Source: an uncultured Prevotellaceae bacterium
GTDB taxonomy: Bacteria > Bacteroidota > Bacteroidia > Bacteroidales > Bacteroidaceae
Direction of reading: 5' to 3'
DNA length: 64,000 nucleotides
Assembly: GCA_902789415.1 (NCBI GenBank)
Contig: CADAOD010000002.1
Location: 1-64,000 of the forward strand
In this document: positions 8,928 through 16,327 of the stretch, piece by piece
How the letters are laid out: each line of letters begins with the position of its first letter
Numbering within the stretch: the first letter of the stretch is position 1
Position numbers and translations under genes: made by a program
The notes under the pieces: generated by a model
The model's input: the letters and a program-made list of their open reading frames with translations, nothing else
Databases searched by the model: none
Told to the model about the DNA's origin: nothing

Positions 8928-9575
8928 TTATAAGTACTCCATCAGCACATCCCACACAGCTATGATGTGACAAATGCTACCAGCAAGCACAAAAAAATGG
9001 AAAACAGAATGCATATATTTGGTTTTATTCAAAGAATAAAAAACGGCTCCCGTAATGTAACTAACGCCCTCGGCTATAATCCAGACAACAGCCGCCGTTG
9101 AGACCGAATCGATCAACGGTTTGAAAGCCACCAGCACACTCAATCCCATACCGACAAAACAAAAGGTTTCGACGTTAGAATGCTCTTTTAAGTGGACAAA
9201 ACTGATAATAGTACCGGCTATGGCACAGGCCCACACAAAGCAAAACAGGCTCCACCCCCAATAACCCTGTTCGCGCAAGGCCACCAACGTTAACGGCGAG
9301 TACGAACCGGCTATATGCCAGTAGATGGCAGCGTGATCCCACTTGCGCAAGCGCTCCTTCCATTTGGAGTGGTGCTTAATGGAGTGATAGATGGTAGAAG
9401 CTGCATACGACCCTAACATACCAAACAGGTAAAGAATAACACCAATTCGGGCCCAGTTATTATCGGCCTGGAAGCACCAGACTAAAAAAATAATACCAAA
9501 CACCACACCCAGCAGAACTCCCCCGCCGTGCGATGCCGCATTCCATATCTCCTCTTTTTTGGTATACCTGATCAT
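8928..9575 (-). CDS. Hemolysin III / PAQR-family seven-helix membrane protein
   Basis: A 215-residue inner-membrane protein with about seven hydrophobic helices. Family signatures are NAASHGGGVLLG near the N terminus, STIYHSI and WDHAAIYWHIAGSYSPLTL in the middle, and HSVFHFFVLAGSICHIIAV at the end; the His residues of these motifs form the metal site known in the PAQR/HlyIII superfamily. Bacterial members (YqfA/TrhA) affect membrane lipid homeostasis; the name hemolysin is historical. Monocistronic, with its own promoter. Confidence 0.92.
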   Translation of the reverse strand: MIRYTKKEEIWNAASHGGGVLLGVVFGIIFLVWCFQADNNWARIGVILYLFGMLGSYAASTIYHSIKHHSKWKERLRKWDHAAIYWHIAGSYSPLTLVALREQGYWGWSLFCFVWACAIAGTIISFVHLKEHSNVETFCFVGMGLSVLVAFKPLIDSVSTAAVVWIIAEGVSYITGAVFYSLNKTKYMHSVFHFFVLAGSICHIIAVWDVLMEYL

Positions 9576-9596
9576 AATGAATTTGTGTTACGGCTG

Positions 9597-9629
9597 CAAA
9601 GATAACTATTTTCTTGGAAAAATAACAAA
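9597..9629 (-). promoter_or_regulatory. Promoter of the hemolysin III-like gene
   Basis: TTTG (9626-9629), 21 bp, TATCTTTG (9597-9604) followed by C on the minus strand, 21 bp before the start codon. Confidence 0.8.
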
Positions 9630-9639
9630 TTTTGGAAAT

Positions 9640-9663
9640 AAAAAAGGGAATCCGAAGATTCCC
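9640..9663 (-). terminator. Intrinsic terminator of tRNA-Leu
   Basis: Stem GGGAATC/GATTCCC closed by a stable TTCG tetraloop (9646-9663), then six T on the minus strand (9640-9645), 14 bp past the encoded CCA. Confidence 0.92.
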
Positions 9664-9676
9664 TTGCTTCAGGACT

Positions 9677-9761
9677 TGGTACCCAGACCCGGGATCGAAC
9701 CGGGATGGATTGCTCCACTGGTGTTTGAGACCAGCGCGTCTACCGATTCCGCCATCTGGGC
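9677..9761 (-). tRNA. tRNA-Leu (anticodon CAA), CCA encoded
   Basis: Minus-strand cloverleaf with acceptor GCCCAGA/TCTGGGT, anticodon stem CTGGT/ACCAG, loop CTCAAAC giving anticodon CAA (reads UUG), a long class II variable arm (TGGA-GCAA-TCCA), T arm CCCGG-TTCGATC-CCGGG, discriminator A (9680) and encoded CCA (9677-9679). It has its own promoter and terminator. Confidence 0.97.
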
Positions 9762-9798
9762 TTAACAGTTTCAGCTGCTTCATCTCCTAAAGCGGGTG

Positions 9799-9829
9799 CA
9801 AAGATACTACTTTTATTTGAATTACCAAA
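9799..9829 (-). promoter_or_regulatory. Promoter of tRNA-Leu
   Basis: TTTG (9826-9829), 19 bp, TATCTTTG (9799-9806) followed by C; the box is about 37 bp upstream of the mature tRNA 5' end. Confidence 0.8.
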
Positions 9830-9856
9830 AGAAAATAAAAAAAATATCAGTTTTTC

Positions 9857-9887
9857 TTGTGTATTTCGCTTTTTTTTTGTACGTTTG
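9857..9887 (+). promoter_or_regulatory. Promoter of manC
   Basis: TTG (9857-9859), 20 bp, TACGTTTG (9880-9887) followed by C. It is divergent from the tRNA promoter. Confidence 0.7.
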
Positions 9888-9913
9888 CAAGTATATATTA
9901 CACTAAAACCCGC

Positions 9914-11014
9914 ATGATGGAAATAAAAGATAAGAAAAATTACTGCGTGATTCTGGCAGGGGGTCGCGGAAGACGATTGTGGCCTGTAAGCCGAGAGCAA
10001 CGCCCCAAACAGTTTTTAGACCTTTTTGGCACGGGACGTACTTTACTGCAATCTACTTACGACCGCTTTGCGCGCTTACTACCCAAAGAGAATATATTAA
10101 TATGTACGTGCGAAGGATACTTTGAGATGGTAAAAGAGCAGCTGCCCGAGGTTGACAAGCGAAACATTATTGTTGAGCCTATTAATCGCAACACAGCACC
10201 TAGTGTAGCGTGGGCTGCCATGCGTATACAGCATCAGGCACCCGATGCCAACATCATTGTATCGCCCAGCGATCAGTTGATACTGAACGAGACGGCATTT
10301 GAACATAGTCTGGATGTAGGCATCAGCTACGTTACCAAGAACAACGTACTGCTGGCCATGGGCGTAAAGCCCACACGCGCCGAACCTGGCTACGGCTACA
10401 TACAGTTAGGCGACCTAAGTTGCAAGCCCGACGTGTTTGAGGTGAAATCGTTTACCGAGAAGCCTGAACGCGAGTTTGCACGTATGTTTATGGAGAGCGG
10501 CGAGTTTTACTGGAACACCGGTATTTTTATATCAAATGCCTACCACCTACTCGACACGTTTGAGCATGTATTCCCCCCAGTATTGCGCGAGCTGCGTTAC
10601 GACCACCCAGGCTACACAGAGGAGGAGGAAGCCAAGTTTGTGGCCGAGAACTATCCACGCTACCCCAACCTATCACTCGACTACGCCATTCTGGAACAGA
10701 GCGACAACAACGTGTATGTGATGAAGTGCGACTTTGGCTGGGCCGACTTAGGCACCTGGCACTCTATTTACGAGGTGATGCACAAAGTGGACGACGACAA
10801 CGTGGTGATGGACTCGGAGGTAATACTTGAGGACTGTAAAAACAATATCATCAAGCTGCCCAAGGGTAAGTTGGGGGTATTCAACGGTCTGGAGGGTTAC
10901 ATCGTGGCCGAAGAAGACGGGGTGCTGCTTATCTGCAAGAAAAGCGACAACTCATCGATGGTAAAGAAATATGTAAACGAGGTAAGGATTAAATACGGCG
11001 ATGAGTTTGTGTAA
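9914..11014 (+). CDS. manC: Mannose-1-phosphate guanylyltransferase
   Basis: A 366-residue cytosolic nucleotidyltransferase that makes GDP-mannose from GTP and mannose 1-phosphate for glycan synthesis. The signature LAGGRGRRLWPVSRE.RPKQFL (nucleotide-binding G-rich loop) is at the N terminus, followed by EPINRNTAPSVAWAA, VSPSDQLI (metal-binding Asp), GYGYIQLG, VKSFTEKPE and WNTGIFI. It ends near residue 366 and lacks the C-terminal isomerase domain of bifunctional AlgA/ManC. Start chosen at ATG 9914 (another ATG at 9917), because the promoter lies within the longer frame. Its stop abuts the convergent HIT gene stop without a gap. Confidence 0.93.
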   Translation: MMEIKDKKNYCVILAGGRGRRLWPVSREQRPKQFLDLFGTGRTLLQSTYDRFARLLPKENILICTCEGYFEMVKEQLPEVDKRNIIVEPINRNTAPSVAWAAMRIQHQAPDANIIVSPSDQLILNETAFEHSLDVGISYVTKNNVLLAMGVKPTRAEPGYGYIQLGDLSCKPDVFEVKSFTEKPEREFARMFMESGEFYWNTGIFISNAYHLLDTFEHVFPPVLRELRYDHPGYTEEEEAKFVAENYPRYPNLSLDYAILEQSDNNVYVMKCDFGWADLGTWHSIYEVMHKVDDDNVVMDSEVILEDCKNNIIKLPKGKLGVFNGLEGYIVAEEDGVLLICKKSDNSSMVKKYVNEVRIKYGDEFV

Positions 11015-11027
11015 TCACACAAACTCA
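11002..11027. terminator. Palindrome spanning both stop codons of manC and the HIT gene
   Basis: A perfect 10-bp inverted repeat TGAGTTTGTG/CACAAACTCA with a 6-base loop TAATCA. The loop holds the TAA of manC (11012-11014) and the TGA of the HIT gene (revcomp of 11015-11017). A run of six T follows 8 bases later on the plus strand, so it may stop manC transcription; the minus side lacks a good T-run. Confidence 0.55.
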
Positions 11028-11407
11028 CCACGTATTTTTTCGGCAATAGCCTTGAACTGATCTTCGGTAAGCTTCAGCTTTTCGCGACGGAAGTCAACGT
11101 CGGCCTCACTCTGCATAGGAATGAGGTGGATGTGTGCGTGGGGCACTTCGAGGCCCAGCACTACCTGTGCCACCTTTTTGCATGGGAAAGCCTTCTTGAT
11201 GGCCAAAGCCACACGCTTGGCAAACACCTGATAGCGAGCCAACTCGTCGTCGTCCATATCAAAGATGTAATCTACTTCGCGGCGAGGGATAACCAATGTG
11301 TGACCCTCGACCAACGGATTGATATCAAGAAATGCGTAGAACTCCTCGTTCTCGGCGCACTTGTAGCTGGGAATCTCGCCAGCTGCGATTTTGCTAAAAA
11401 TATCCAT
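11015..11407 (-). CDS. HIT family nucleotide hydrolase/transferase
   Basis: A 130-residue cytosolic protein of the histidine-triad superfamily (HINT-like), which cleaves nucleoside phosphoramidates or related compounds. It shows DIFSKIAAGEIPSYK at the start, FLDINPLVEGHTLVIPRRE, and the triad HAHIHLIP with the catalytic middle His. Start at ATG 11405-11407; a longer frame begins with TTG at 11416 and is less likely. It lies 16 bp downstream of greA, so the two are probably one transcript. The stop forms half of a palindrome with the end of manC. Confidence 0.92.
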   Translation of the reverse strand: MDIFSKIAAGEIPSYKCAENEEFYAFLDINPLVEGHTLVIPRREVDYIFDMDDDELARYQVFAKRVALAIKKAFPCKKVAQVVLGLEVPHAHIHLIPMQSEADVDFRREKLKLTEDQFKAIAEKIRGEFV

Positions 11408-11423
11408 GCCTTTCAATTTTCAA

Positions 11424-11891
11424 TTAACCAACAGTGATCTTATCAATGCGGAGCTTGATGGTACCACGAGGAATTTTTACCTCAACCTCATCGCCCACCT
11501 TATGATTAAGCAAGCCCTGAGCAATAGGAGTCTGGATAGAAATCTTGCCCTCGCGCAGGTTAGCCTCGCTCTCGCTCACAATGGTGTACGACATCTTGGC
11601 CTTGTTGGTAAGGTTAGTCATCTCTACTTTCGAGAGAATCTGTACAGAGTCGGTACTCAAACGGCTGGTATCTATCACCTTTGCCTCTGCGATAGTCATC
11701 TTAAGCTGATTAATCTTATCCTCAAGATGAGCCTGTGCCTCTTTGGCGGCATCGTACTCAGAGTTCTCACTCAGGTCGCCCTTTTCGCGGGCCTCAGCAA
11801 TAGCGGCAGAGGCCTTTGGACGCTCAACACCTTCTAAACGCTGCAGTTCGGCTATCAGTTTATCGTAGCCTTCTTGTGACATGTATGCCAT
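11424..11891 (-). CDS. greA: Transcription elongation factor GreA
   Basis: A 155-residue factor that binds the RNA polymerase secondary channel and stimulates cleavage of backtracked RNA. The N-terminal coiled coil (about 1-75) includes the tip signature GDLSENSEYDAAKEAQ, with the acidic residues that coordinate magnesium; the C-terminal FKBP-like domain (about 80-155) ends with SIQTPIAQGLLNHKVGDEVEVKIPRG. Length is normal. It is preceded by a leader of about 110 nt with its own promoter and an intrinsic terminator (11932-11973), suggesting attenuation. Confidence 0.95.
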   Translation of the reverse strand: MAYMSQEGYDKLIAELQRLEGVERPKASAAIAEAREKGDLSENSEYDAAKEAQAHLEDKINQLKMTIAEAKVIDTSRLSTDSVQILSKVEMTNLTNKAKMSYTIVSESEANLREGKISIQTPIAQGLLNHKVGDEVEVKIPRGTIKLRIDKITVG

Positions 11892-11931
11892 AACTATAAA
11901 TATTTAAAAATTCCACAATTACTTGGACGGA

Positions 11932-11973
11932 CAAAAAAACAAAAGAATCCCGACTCGCTTAGTGTCGGAATCC
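11932..11973 (-). terminator. Intrinsic terminator in the greA leader / after PAP2 gene
   Basis: Minus-strand hairpin with 10-bp arms GGATTCCGAC/GTCGGGATTC (two G-U pairs), a 9-base loop, then TTTTGTTTTTTT. It lies 61 bp past the PAP2 stop and 40 bp before greA, so it can end the upstream operon and also any transcript from the promoter at 12012-12043. Confidence 0.85.
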
Positions 11974-12007
11974 CTATATTGTAATATGTCTTATCCTTAC
12001 TTAATCG
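11932..12007 (-). ncRNA. Candidate greA leader RNA (~70 nt)
   Basis: A strong promoter at 12012-12043 and the terminator at 11932-11973 bracket about 70 nt with no ORF, immediately upstream of greA. In E. coli greA is preceded by a comparable promoter-terminator arrangement that yields the GraL small RNAs; the same logic is inferred here from layout only, not from sequence similarity. Confidence 0.4.
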
Positions 12008-12011
12008 GTTG

Positions 12012-12043
12012 CAAAGATAAACAATATTTTCGAATCAAACAAA
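12012..12043 (-). promoter_or_regulatory. Promoter of greA leader
   Basis: TTTG (12040-12043), 20 bp, TATCTTTG (12012-12019) followed by C on the minus strand. The -33 element lies inside the last codons of the PAP2 gene. Confidence 0.82.
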
Positions 12044-12991
12044 TTTTTTGGATAAAAAAAACAAAACAGTATAGATGATGATGGCCGAAACCCAACCACC
12101 AATCACGTCGATGGCATAGTGAGCCTGAATGTAAACAGTTGCGAAACACATGAGTACATAGAAGGGAAACATGGTGTAAAGCAGTTTACGATTGCGGGCA
12201 TGCCAAGCCAACAACAGCAGAATGGTGGTAACACCCACATGACTGCTAGGGAACGCGGCTGTTGGGCGTTCGCCTGCATCATGGGCGCTGGTCACACACT
12301 GGTAAAAGAAACCGTCCTGCCAACCAGGCGTAGTTAACGCCTCGGAGTGGGTTAAGAAATAATCGCCCACATTGGGGAAGTGCCCCTGTGCTATCTGATC
12401 AACACCTGCTGCCAGGTAGTAATACTGCGGACCCGTAACAGGCAACAGCACAAAGATAACATAATAAAGCATGAACGAGCCCAGAATAATGAACTGTACA
12501 CGCGCAAACTCCTGATAGCGATACAGGAAATAAAAAGCCGACACCAAAGCTATCAGCGGATAATACGAGGCATAGCCCAAGTGCATGAGTTCGCTGAACA
12601 CCGGATTAGAGATGACCTGCGAGAACACCAGAGCGGGCTGAAAGTGAAACAGCTGTTGCTCGTAGCCAGCAAACAGATGGTCGAGATTGGGGAACACCTG
12701 ATTGATGTCGTAGGTATCGGGATACCACCACGATAGCAGTATGAGCTGCAAGGCCACACGGAACATCATGGTAAGTCGGCAGGGAATCATACGATAAACC
12801 CACCAGAGTGCCACAGTTGAGATGACAACCTGCGCACGCCCCCAAAGCATGGCACCTGGATGTTGCAGTTTGGTGTAGGTAATCATGATAAGCAGCAGCG
12901 TGAACAGTAGATATGCCATCACTGCCCACTCAAACGCCATCAGACCCTTACGGGGTTTCTTTTCTATCTCGAATATCTTCTTTATAACCAT
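12035..12991 (-). CDS. PAP2-superfamily membrane phosphatase/phosphotransferase
   Basis: A 318-residue polytopic inner-membrane protein with about seven hydrophobic helices. The PAP2 active site is visible as ERPTAAFPSSHVGVTT (motif 2, PSSH) and AHYAIDVIGGW (motif 3, His and Asp). Members dephosphorylate lipid phosphates or transfer phospho-headgroups (as in inositol-phosphoceramide synthases), which fits a sphingolipid-making Bacteroidota, but the substrate cannot be read off. The ATG overlaps the epimerase stop by 10 bp, so the two genes form one operon. Confidence 0.85.
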   Translation of the reverse strand: MVIKKIFEIEKKPRKGLMAFEWAVMAYLLFTLLLIMITYTKLQHPGAMLWGRAQVVISTVALWWVYRMIPCRLTMMFRVALQLILLSWWYPDTYDINQVFPNLDHLFAGYEQQLFHFQPALVFSQVISNPVFSELMHLGYASYYPLIALVSAFYFLYRYQEFARVQFIILGSFMLYYVIFVLLPVTGPQYYYLAAGVDQIAQGHFPNVGDYFLTHSEALTTPGWQDGFFYQCVTSAHDAGERPTAAFPSSHVGVTTILLLLAWHARNRKLLYTMFPFYVLMCFATVYIQAHYAIDVIGGWVSAIIIYTVLFFLSKKFV

Positions 12992-13977
12992 TTGTTATCC
13001 TGATACCATTTAATTGTTTCCTTTACGCCACGCTCCAAGTCGTACTCGGGCTTATACCCCAACTCGTTGATAGCAGGCTGTATGTCGCAACGCCAGTTAC
13101 GCTGACGCAGAATGTTATATTTATCGTTATTAAGCGCCGTTACCTTACCAGTCAGTCGGCCGATATACTCACCAAAGAAGGTTACTACACGCAGCACCCA
13201 GATAGGCGCTTTGATACGAATCCACCAAGGACACCCTAACTCCTGATGAATGAGATTACTGAAGGTCTCGCTCTGATACACCTTACCATCGCTCAGGAAA
13301 TACTTACGACCATTCTCGCCCTTATCCAGAGCCAGGAAGATGGCCTGCACCACATCCTTAACATAAACAAAGGTGATATCCTGACGCTTATAACCAACAG
13401 CAAAGTCGGTGTGCTGCTTGATGCTCTTAGCCATAATAAAGTAGTCTTTCTCACGTGGACCGTAAACACCCGTAGGACGAAGTATTATATAAGGTACGCG
13501 CGAGCCCATCTGCTCCAAATACTGCTCGGCAGCCAGTTTGCTATGTCCATAGGCAGTATTAGGCTGGGGCGTATCGGTTTCGGTGATTTCCTGGTAAGGC
13601 TGCTGTTCGCGGATAGCGCCAAAGATACTCAAACTGCTCACAAACACAAAGCGCTTAAGCGGCATGCCAACCTCGAGAAGTGCATCAATCAGATTCTGGG
13701 TTCCCTGAGTGTTGATACGGAAAAAGTCCTGTTTATCCAAGCACTTGGTTACACCAGCAGCATGCACCACGTAATCAAATGCCTGACCACGTAGCTGCTC
13801 TACTAGTTGAGCCTTTGACGAAAGGTTCAGTTCGATAAAGTTGATACGCTCATCCTGCAGATAAGCCTTAGAGCTACTGCCTCGCACCGCAGCCCATGTA
13901 TCAAAGCCGCGACGGAGTGCCTCCTCAACAATAAACGAGCCGATAAATCCACTCGCACCTGTTACTAATATCTTCAT
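12982..13977 (-). CDS. NAD(P)-dependent epimerase/dehydratase (extended SDR)
   Basis: A 331-residue Rossmann-fold enzyme. The coenzyme loop ILVTGASGFIGSFIVEEALRRG is at the N terminus, the active-site Tyr-xxx-Lys is in TAYGHSKLAAEQYL, and LRPTGVYGPREKDYF follows. Family members epimerise or reduce nucleotide sugars, or act on lipid-linked or sterol-like substrates. Pairing with a PAP2 membrane enzyme suggests envelope lipid or glycan metabolism. Start chosen at ATG 13975-13977, where the Rossmann strand begins; the longer frame from 14010 overlaps the promoter box. Confidence 0.85.
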   Translation of the reverse strand: MKILVTGASGFIGSFIVEEALRRGFDTWAAVRGSSSKAYLQDERINFIELNLSSKAQLVEQLRGQAFDYVVHAAGVTKCLDKQDFFRINTQGTQNLIDALLEVGMPLKRFVFVSSLSIFGAIREQQPYQEITETDTPQPNTAYGHSKLAAEQYLEQMGSRVPYIILRPTGVYGPREKDYFIMAKSIKQHTDFAVGYKRQDITFVYVKDVVQAIFLALDKGENGRKYFLSDGKVYQSETFSNLIHQELGCPWWIRIKAPIWVLRVVTFFGEYIGRLTGKVTALNNDKYNILRQRNWRCDIQPAINELGYKPEYDLERGVKETIKWYQDNKWL

Positions 13978-13997
13978 ACATCTTAAGAATTTCCGTG

Positions 13998-14005
13998 CAA
14001 AGGTA
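13998..14005 (-). promoter_or_regulatory. -7 box of the epimerase-PAP2 operon
   Basis: TACCTTTG followed by C on the minus strand, about 20 bp before the ATG. No clear TTTG at -33. Confidence 0.55.
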
Positions 14006-14011
14006 CACAAA

Positions 14012-14097
14012 AGTTAAGAGTTAAGAGTTAATAATTAAGAAAAAATGAGTTCTGGCAGCAAATTTTCTTAACTCTTAATTCTTAATTCTTAATTTAA
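14012..14097. repeat. Imperfect inverted array of TTAAGAGTTAA-type units
   Basis: Between the divergent epimerase and rnr promoters, units such as GTTAAGAGTTAAGAGTTAAT (14013-14032) are mirrored by CTTAACTCTTAATTCTTAA (14068-14086 region) across about 35 bp. The DNA can form a long AT-rich cruciform. It looks like slippage-derived intergenic filler. Confidence 0.6.
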
Positions 14098-14101
14098 TTA
14101 C

Positions 14102-14109
14102 TATCTTTG
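14102..14109 (+). promoter_or_regulatory. -7 box of rnr promoter
   Basis: TATCTTTG followed by C, 31 bp before the rnr ATG. The -33 region is AT-rich without a clear TTTG. Confidence 0.6.
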
Positions 14110-14140
14110 CAGTCAGAAAAGAAAAAAAAGAAAACAAGCT

Positions 14141-16282
14141 ATGGGTAAGAAGAAAGGTGGAAAACGTTTAGGAAAGAAGCAGGTAAGCGAACTGCTACAG
14201 AACCTGTTTCAGCATAATCCTAACGAAACATTCTCATTTAAACAGATATTTAAGGCGTTGAAACTCGACACGCATCCACTGAAGATGCTGGCCATTGATG
14301 TGATGGAGGAAATGGCATGGGACGATTTCCTGCTAAAAGTGAGCGACAACTCCTATAAACTAAACCTGAAGACTCAGGTACAGGAAGGTATCTTCCACAG
14401 AAAAGCCAACGGACGTAACTCGTTTGCGCCCGATGATGGCGGTACGCCGGTGTTTGTGGCCGAGCGTAACTCGATGTCGGCAATGGACGGCGACCGTGTA
14501 AAGGTATCGCTCATGGCACGCCGCGACAAGCATATCAAAGAGGCAATGGTTATCGAGATAGTGAAGCGTGCGCACGATACCATCGTTGGTAAGCTGCGCG
14601 TAGAGAAGGATATTGCCTTCCTGGTAACAGCCGACTCAACCATCGTTCACGATATTATCATCCCTAAGCGCAAACTGAAGGGCGGAAAGACCGACGACAA
14701 GGCTGTAGTAAAGATTATACAGTGGCCCGATCAGGACCATAAAAACATCATCGGACAGGTGATTGACATCTTAGGTAAGACCGGTGAGAACAATGCCGAG
14801 ATGCACGCCATCCTGGCACAGTACAATCTGCCCTACAAGTATCCTAAGAACGTAGAAGAGGCCGCCGAGAAGATTGATGCCACCATCACCCCCGAGGAGA
14901 TAGCACGCAGAGAGGACTTCCGCGATGTATTCACCTGCACCATCGACCCTAAGGATGCCAAAGACTTTGACGATGCCCTGAGTATCCGTAAGACCGACAA
15001 AGGTCTTTGGGAGGTTGGTGTACACATTGCCGATGTATCGCATTACGTAAAAGAGGGTTCTATTATCGACAAGGAAGCATATGCACGTGCCACCAGTATC
15101 TATCTGGTAGATCGCACAATTCCTATGCTGCCCGAGCGTTTGTGCAACTTTATCTGTTCGTTGCGCCCTGATGAGGAGAAACTGTGCTACAGTGTCATTT
15201 TCAAAATGGACGACGAGGCCAACATCAAGGACTGGCATCTGGCACACACAGTGATTAAGAGCAATCGCCGCTATGCCTACGAAGAGGTACAGCAGATTAT
15301 AGAGGAAGGAAAGGGCGAGAATGCCGAATTGCTGCTGAAACTGAATGAGTTGGCCAAGAAACTGCGCGAAGCCCGATTCAAGAACGGTAGTGTGAAGTTT
15401 GACCGCGAGGAGTTGCACTTTGATATCGATGAGACTGGTAAGCCTATCCGTGCTTACTTCAAGGTGTCGAAAGATGCCAACAAGCTGATTGAGGAATTCA
15501 TGCTGCTGGCCAATAAAACGGTGGCCGAAAGCATCGGTCGCGTAAAGAAGGGCGTTAAAGCAAAGACGCTGCCATATCGTATTCACGACCAACCCGACCC
15601 ACAGAAGTTGGAGAATCTGCGCGAGTTTGTGGCTAAGTTCGGTTATAAAGTAAAAACGGCCGGCACTAAGGGAGCTATCACTAAATCGCTCAACGCCCTG
15701 ATGTCGCAGGCCGAAGGCACACGCGAGCAGAACGCCATCGAAACGGTTGCCCTGCGTGCCATGATGAAAGCCAGGTACAGTGTGCATAACATCGGGCACT
15801 ATGGCTTGGCATTCGACTACTACACGCATTTCACATCGCCTATCCGTCGTTATCCCGACATGATGGTTCACCGTTTGCTTACCAAATATCAGGATGGTGC
15901 CCGTTCGGCAAATAAAGAAAAGTACGAGGAACTTTGTGAGCACTGCAGCGACATGGAGCAGATAGCGATGAATGCCGAGCGCGACTCTATCAAGTATAAG
16001 ATGGTTGAGTTTATGGCCGACAAGATTGGTAACACCTACGATGCACACATCAGCGGCATACAATCGTACGGTATCTATGCACAGATTGACGAAACCCACT
16101 GCGAAGGTATGATACCTATCAGAGACTTAGGTAACGACTACTACGACTTTGACGAGAAGAACTACATGATTGTTGGACGTCGTCATCACACCAAGTACCA
16201 GTTGGGCGATCCCATACGCATCCAGGTGGCTCGTGCCAATCTGGAGCGCAAGCAGCTTGACTTTACGTTGGCAGATGATTAA
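14141..16282 (+). CDS. rnr: Ribonuclease R
   Basis: A 713-residue processive 3'-5' exoribonuclease that degrades structured RNA. After a basic N terminus (GKKKGGKRLGKKQ) come a winged-helix region (about 15-75), cold-shock OB folds (80-230), and the RNB catalytic domain with CTIDPKDAKDFDDALS (about 268-279; Asp cluster binding magnesium), DRTIPMLPERLCN and HFTSPIRRYPDMMVHR. A C-terminal S1 domain (about 625-710) contains GIQSYGIYAQIDETHCEGMIPI. Length is usual for Bacteroidota. It lies 45 bp upstream of the sensor stump gene, possibly co-transcribed. Confidence 0.95.
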   Translation: MGKKKGGKRLGKKQVSELLQNLFQHNPNETFSFKQIFKALKLDTHPLKMLAIDVMEEMAWDDFLLKVSDNSYKLNLKTQVQEGIFHRKANGRNSFAPDDGGTPVFVAERNSMSAMDGDRVKVSLMARRDKHIKEAMVIEIVKRAHDTIVGKLRVEKDIAFLVTADSTIVHDIIIPKRKLKGGKTDDKAVVKIIQWPDQDHKNIIGQVIDILGKTGENNAEMHAILAQYNLPYKYPKNVEEAAEKIDATITPEEIARREDFRDVFTCTIDPKDAKDFDDALSIRKTDKGLWEVGVHIADVSHYVKEGSIIDKEAYARATSIYLVDRTIPMLPERLCNFICSLRPDEEKLCYSVIFKMDDEANIKDWHLAHTVIKSNRRYAYEEVQQIIEEGKGENAELLLKLNELAKKLREARFKNGSVKFDREELHFDIDETGKPIRAYFKVSKDANKLIEEFMLLANKTVAESIGRVKKGVKAKTLPYRIHDQPDPQKLENLREFVAKFGYKVKTAGTKGAITKSLNALMSQAEGTREQNAIETVALRAMMKARYSVHNIGHYGLAFDYYTHFTSPIRRYPDMMVHRLLTKYQDGARSANKEKYEELCEHCSDMEQIAMNAERDSIKYKMVEFMADKIGNTYDAHISGIQSYGIYAQIDETHCEGMIPIRDLGNDYYDFDEKNYMIVGRRHHTKYQLGDPIRIQVARANLERKQLDFTLADD

Positions 16283-16327
16283 GGAAATAAGGAACTTATA
16301 TTAATAAAACAGATACACGTGATAAAA

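Noticed and set aside
8845..8973. N-terminal extension of the CoA-transferase
   Set aside because: The consensus promoter at 8874-8905 lies inside it, and family homology starts at the ATG at 8844.
14012..14097. Possible CRISPR-like or operator array between the epimerase and rnr genes
   Set aside because: Units are 8-11 bp, AT-only and without unique spacers; better explained as slippage repeats.
14771..16099. 442-codon minus-strand ORF over rnr
   Set aside because: Shadow of ribonuclease R; low-complexity His/Leu-rich translation, no promoter or motif.
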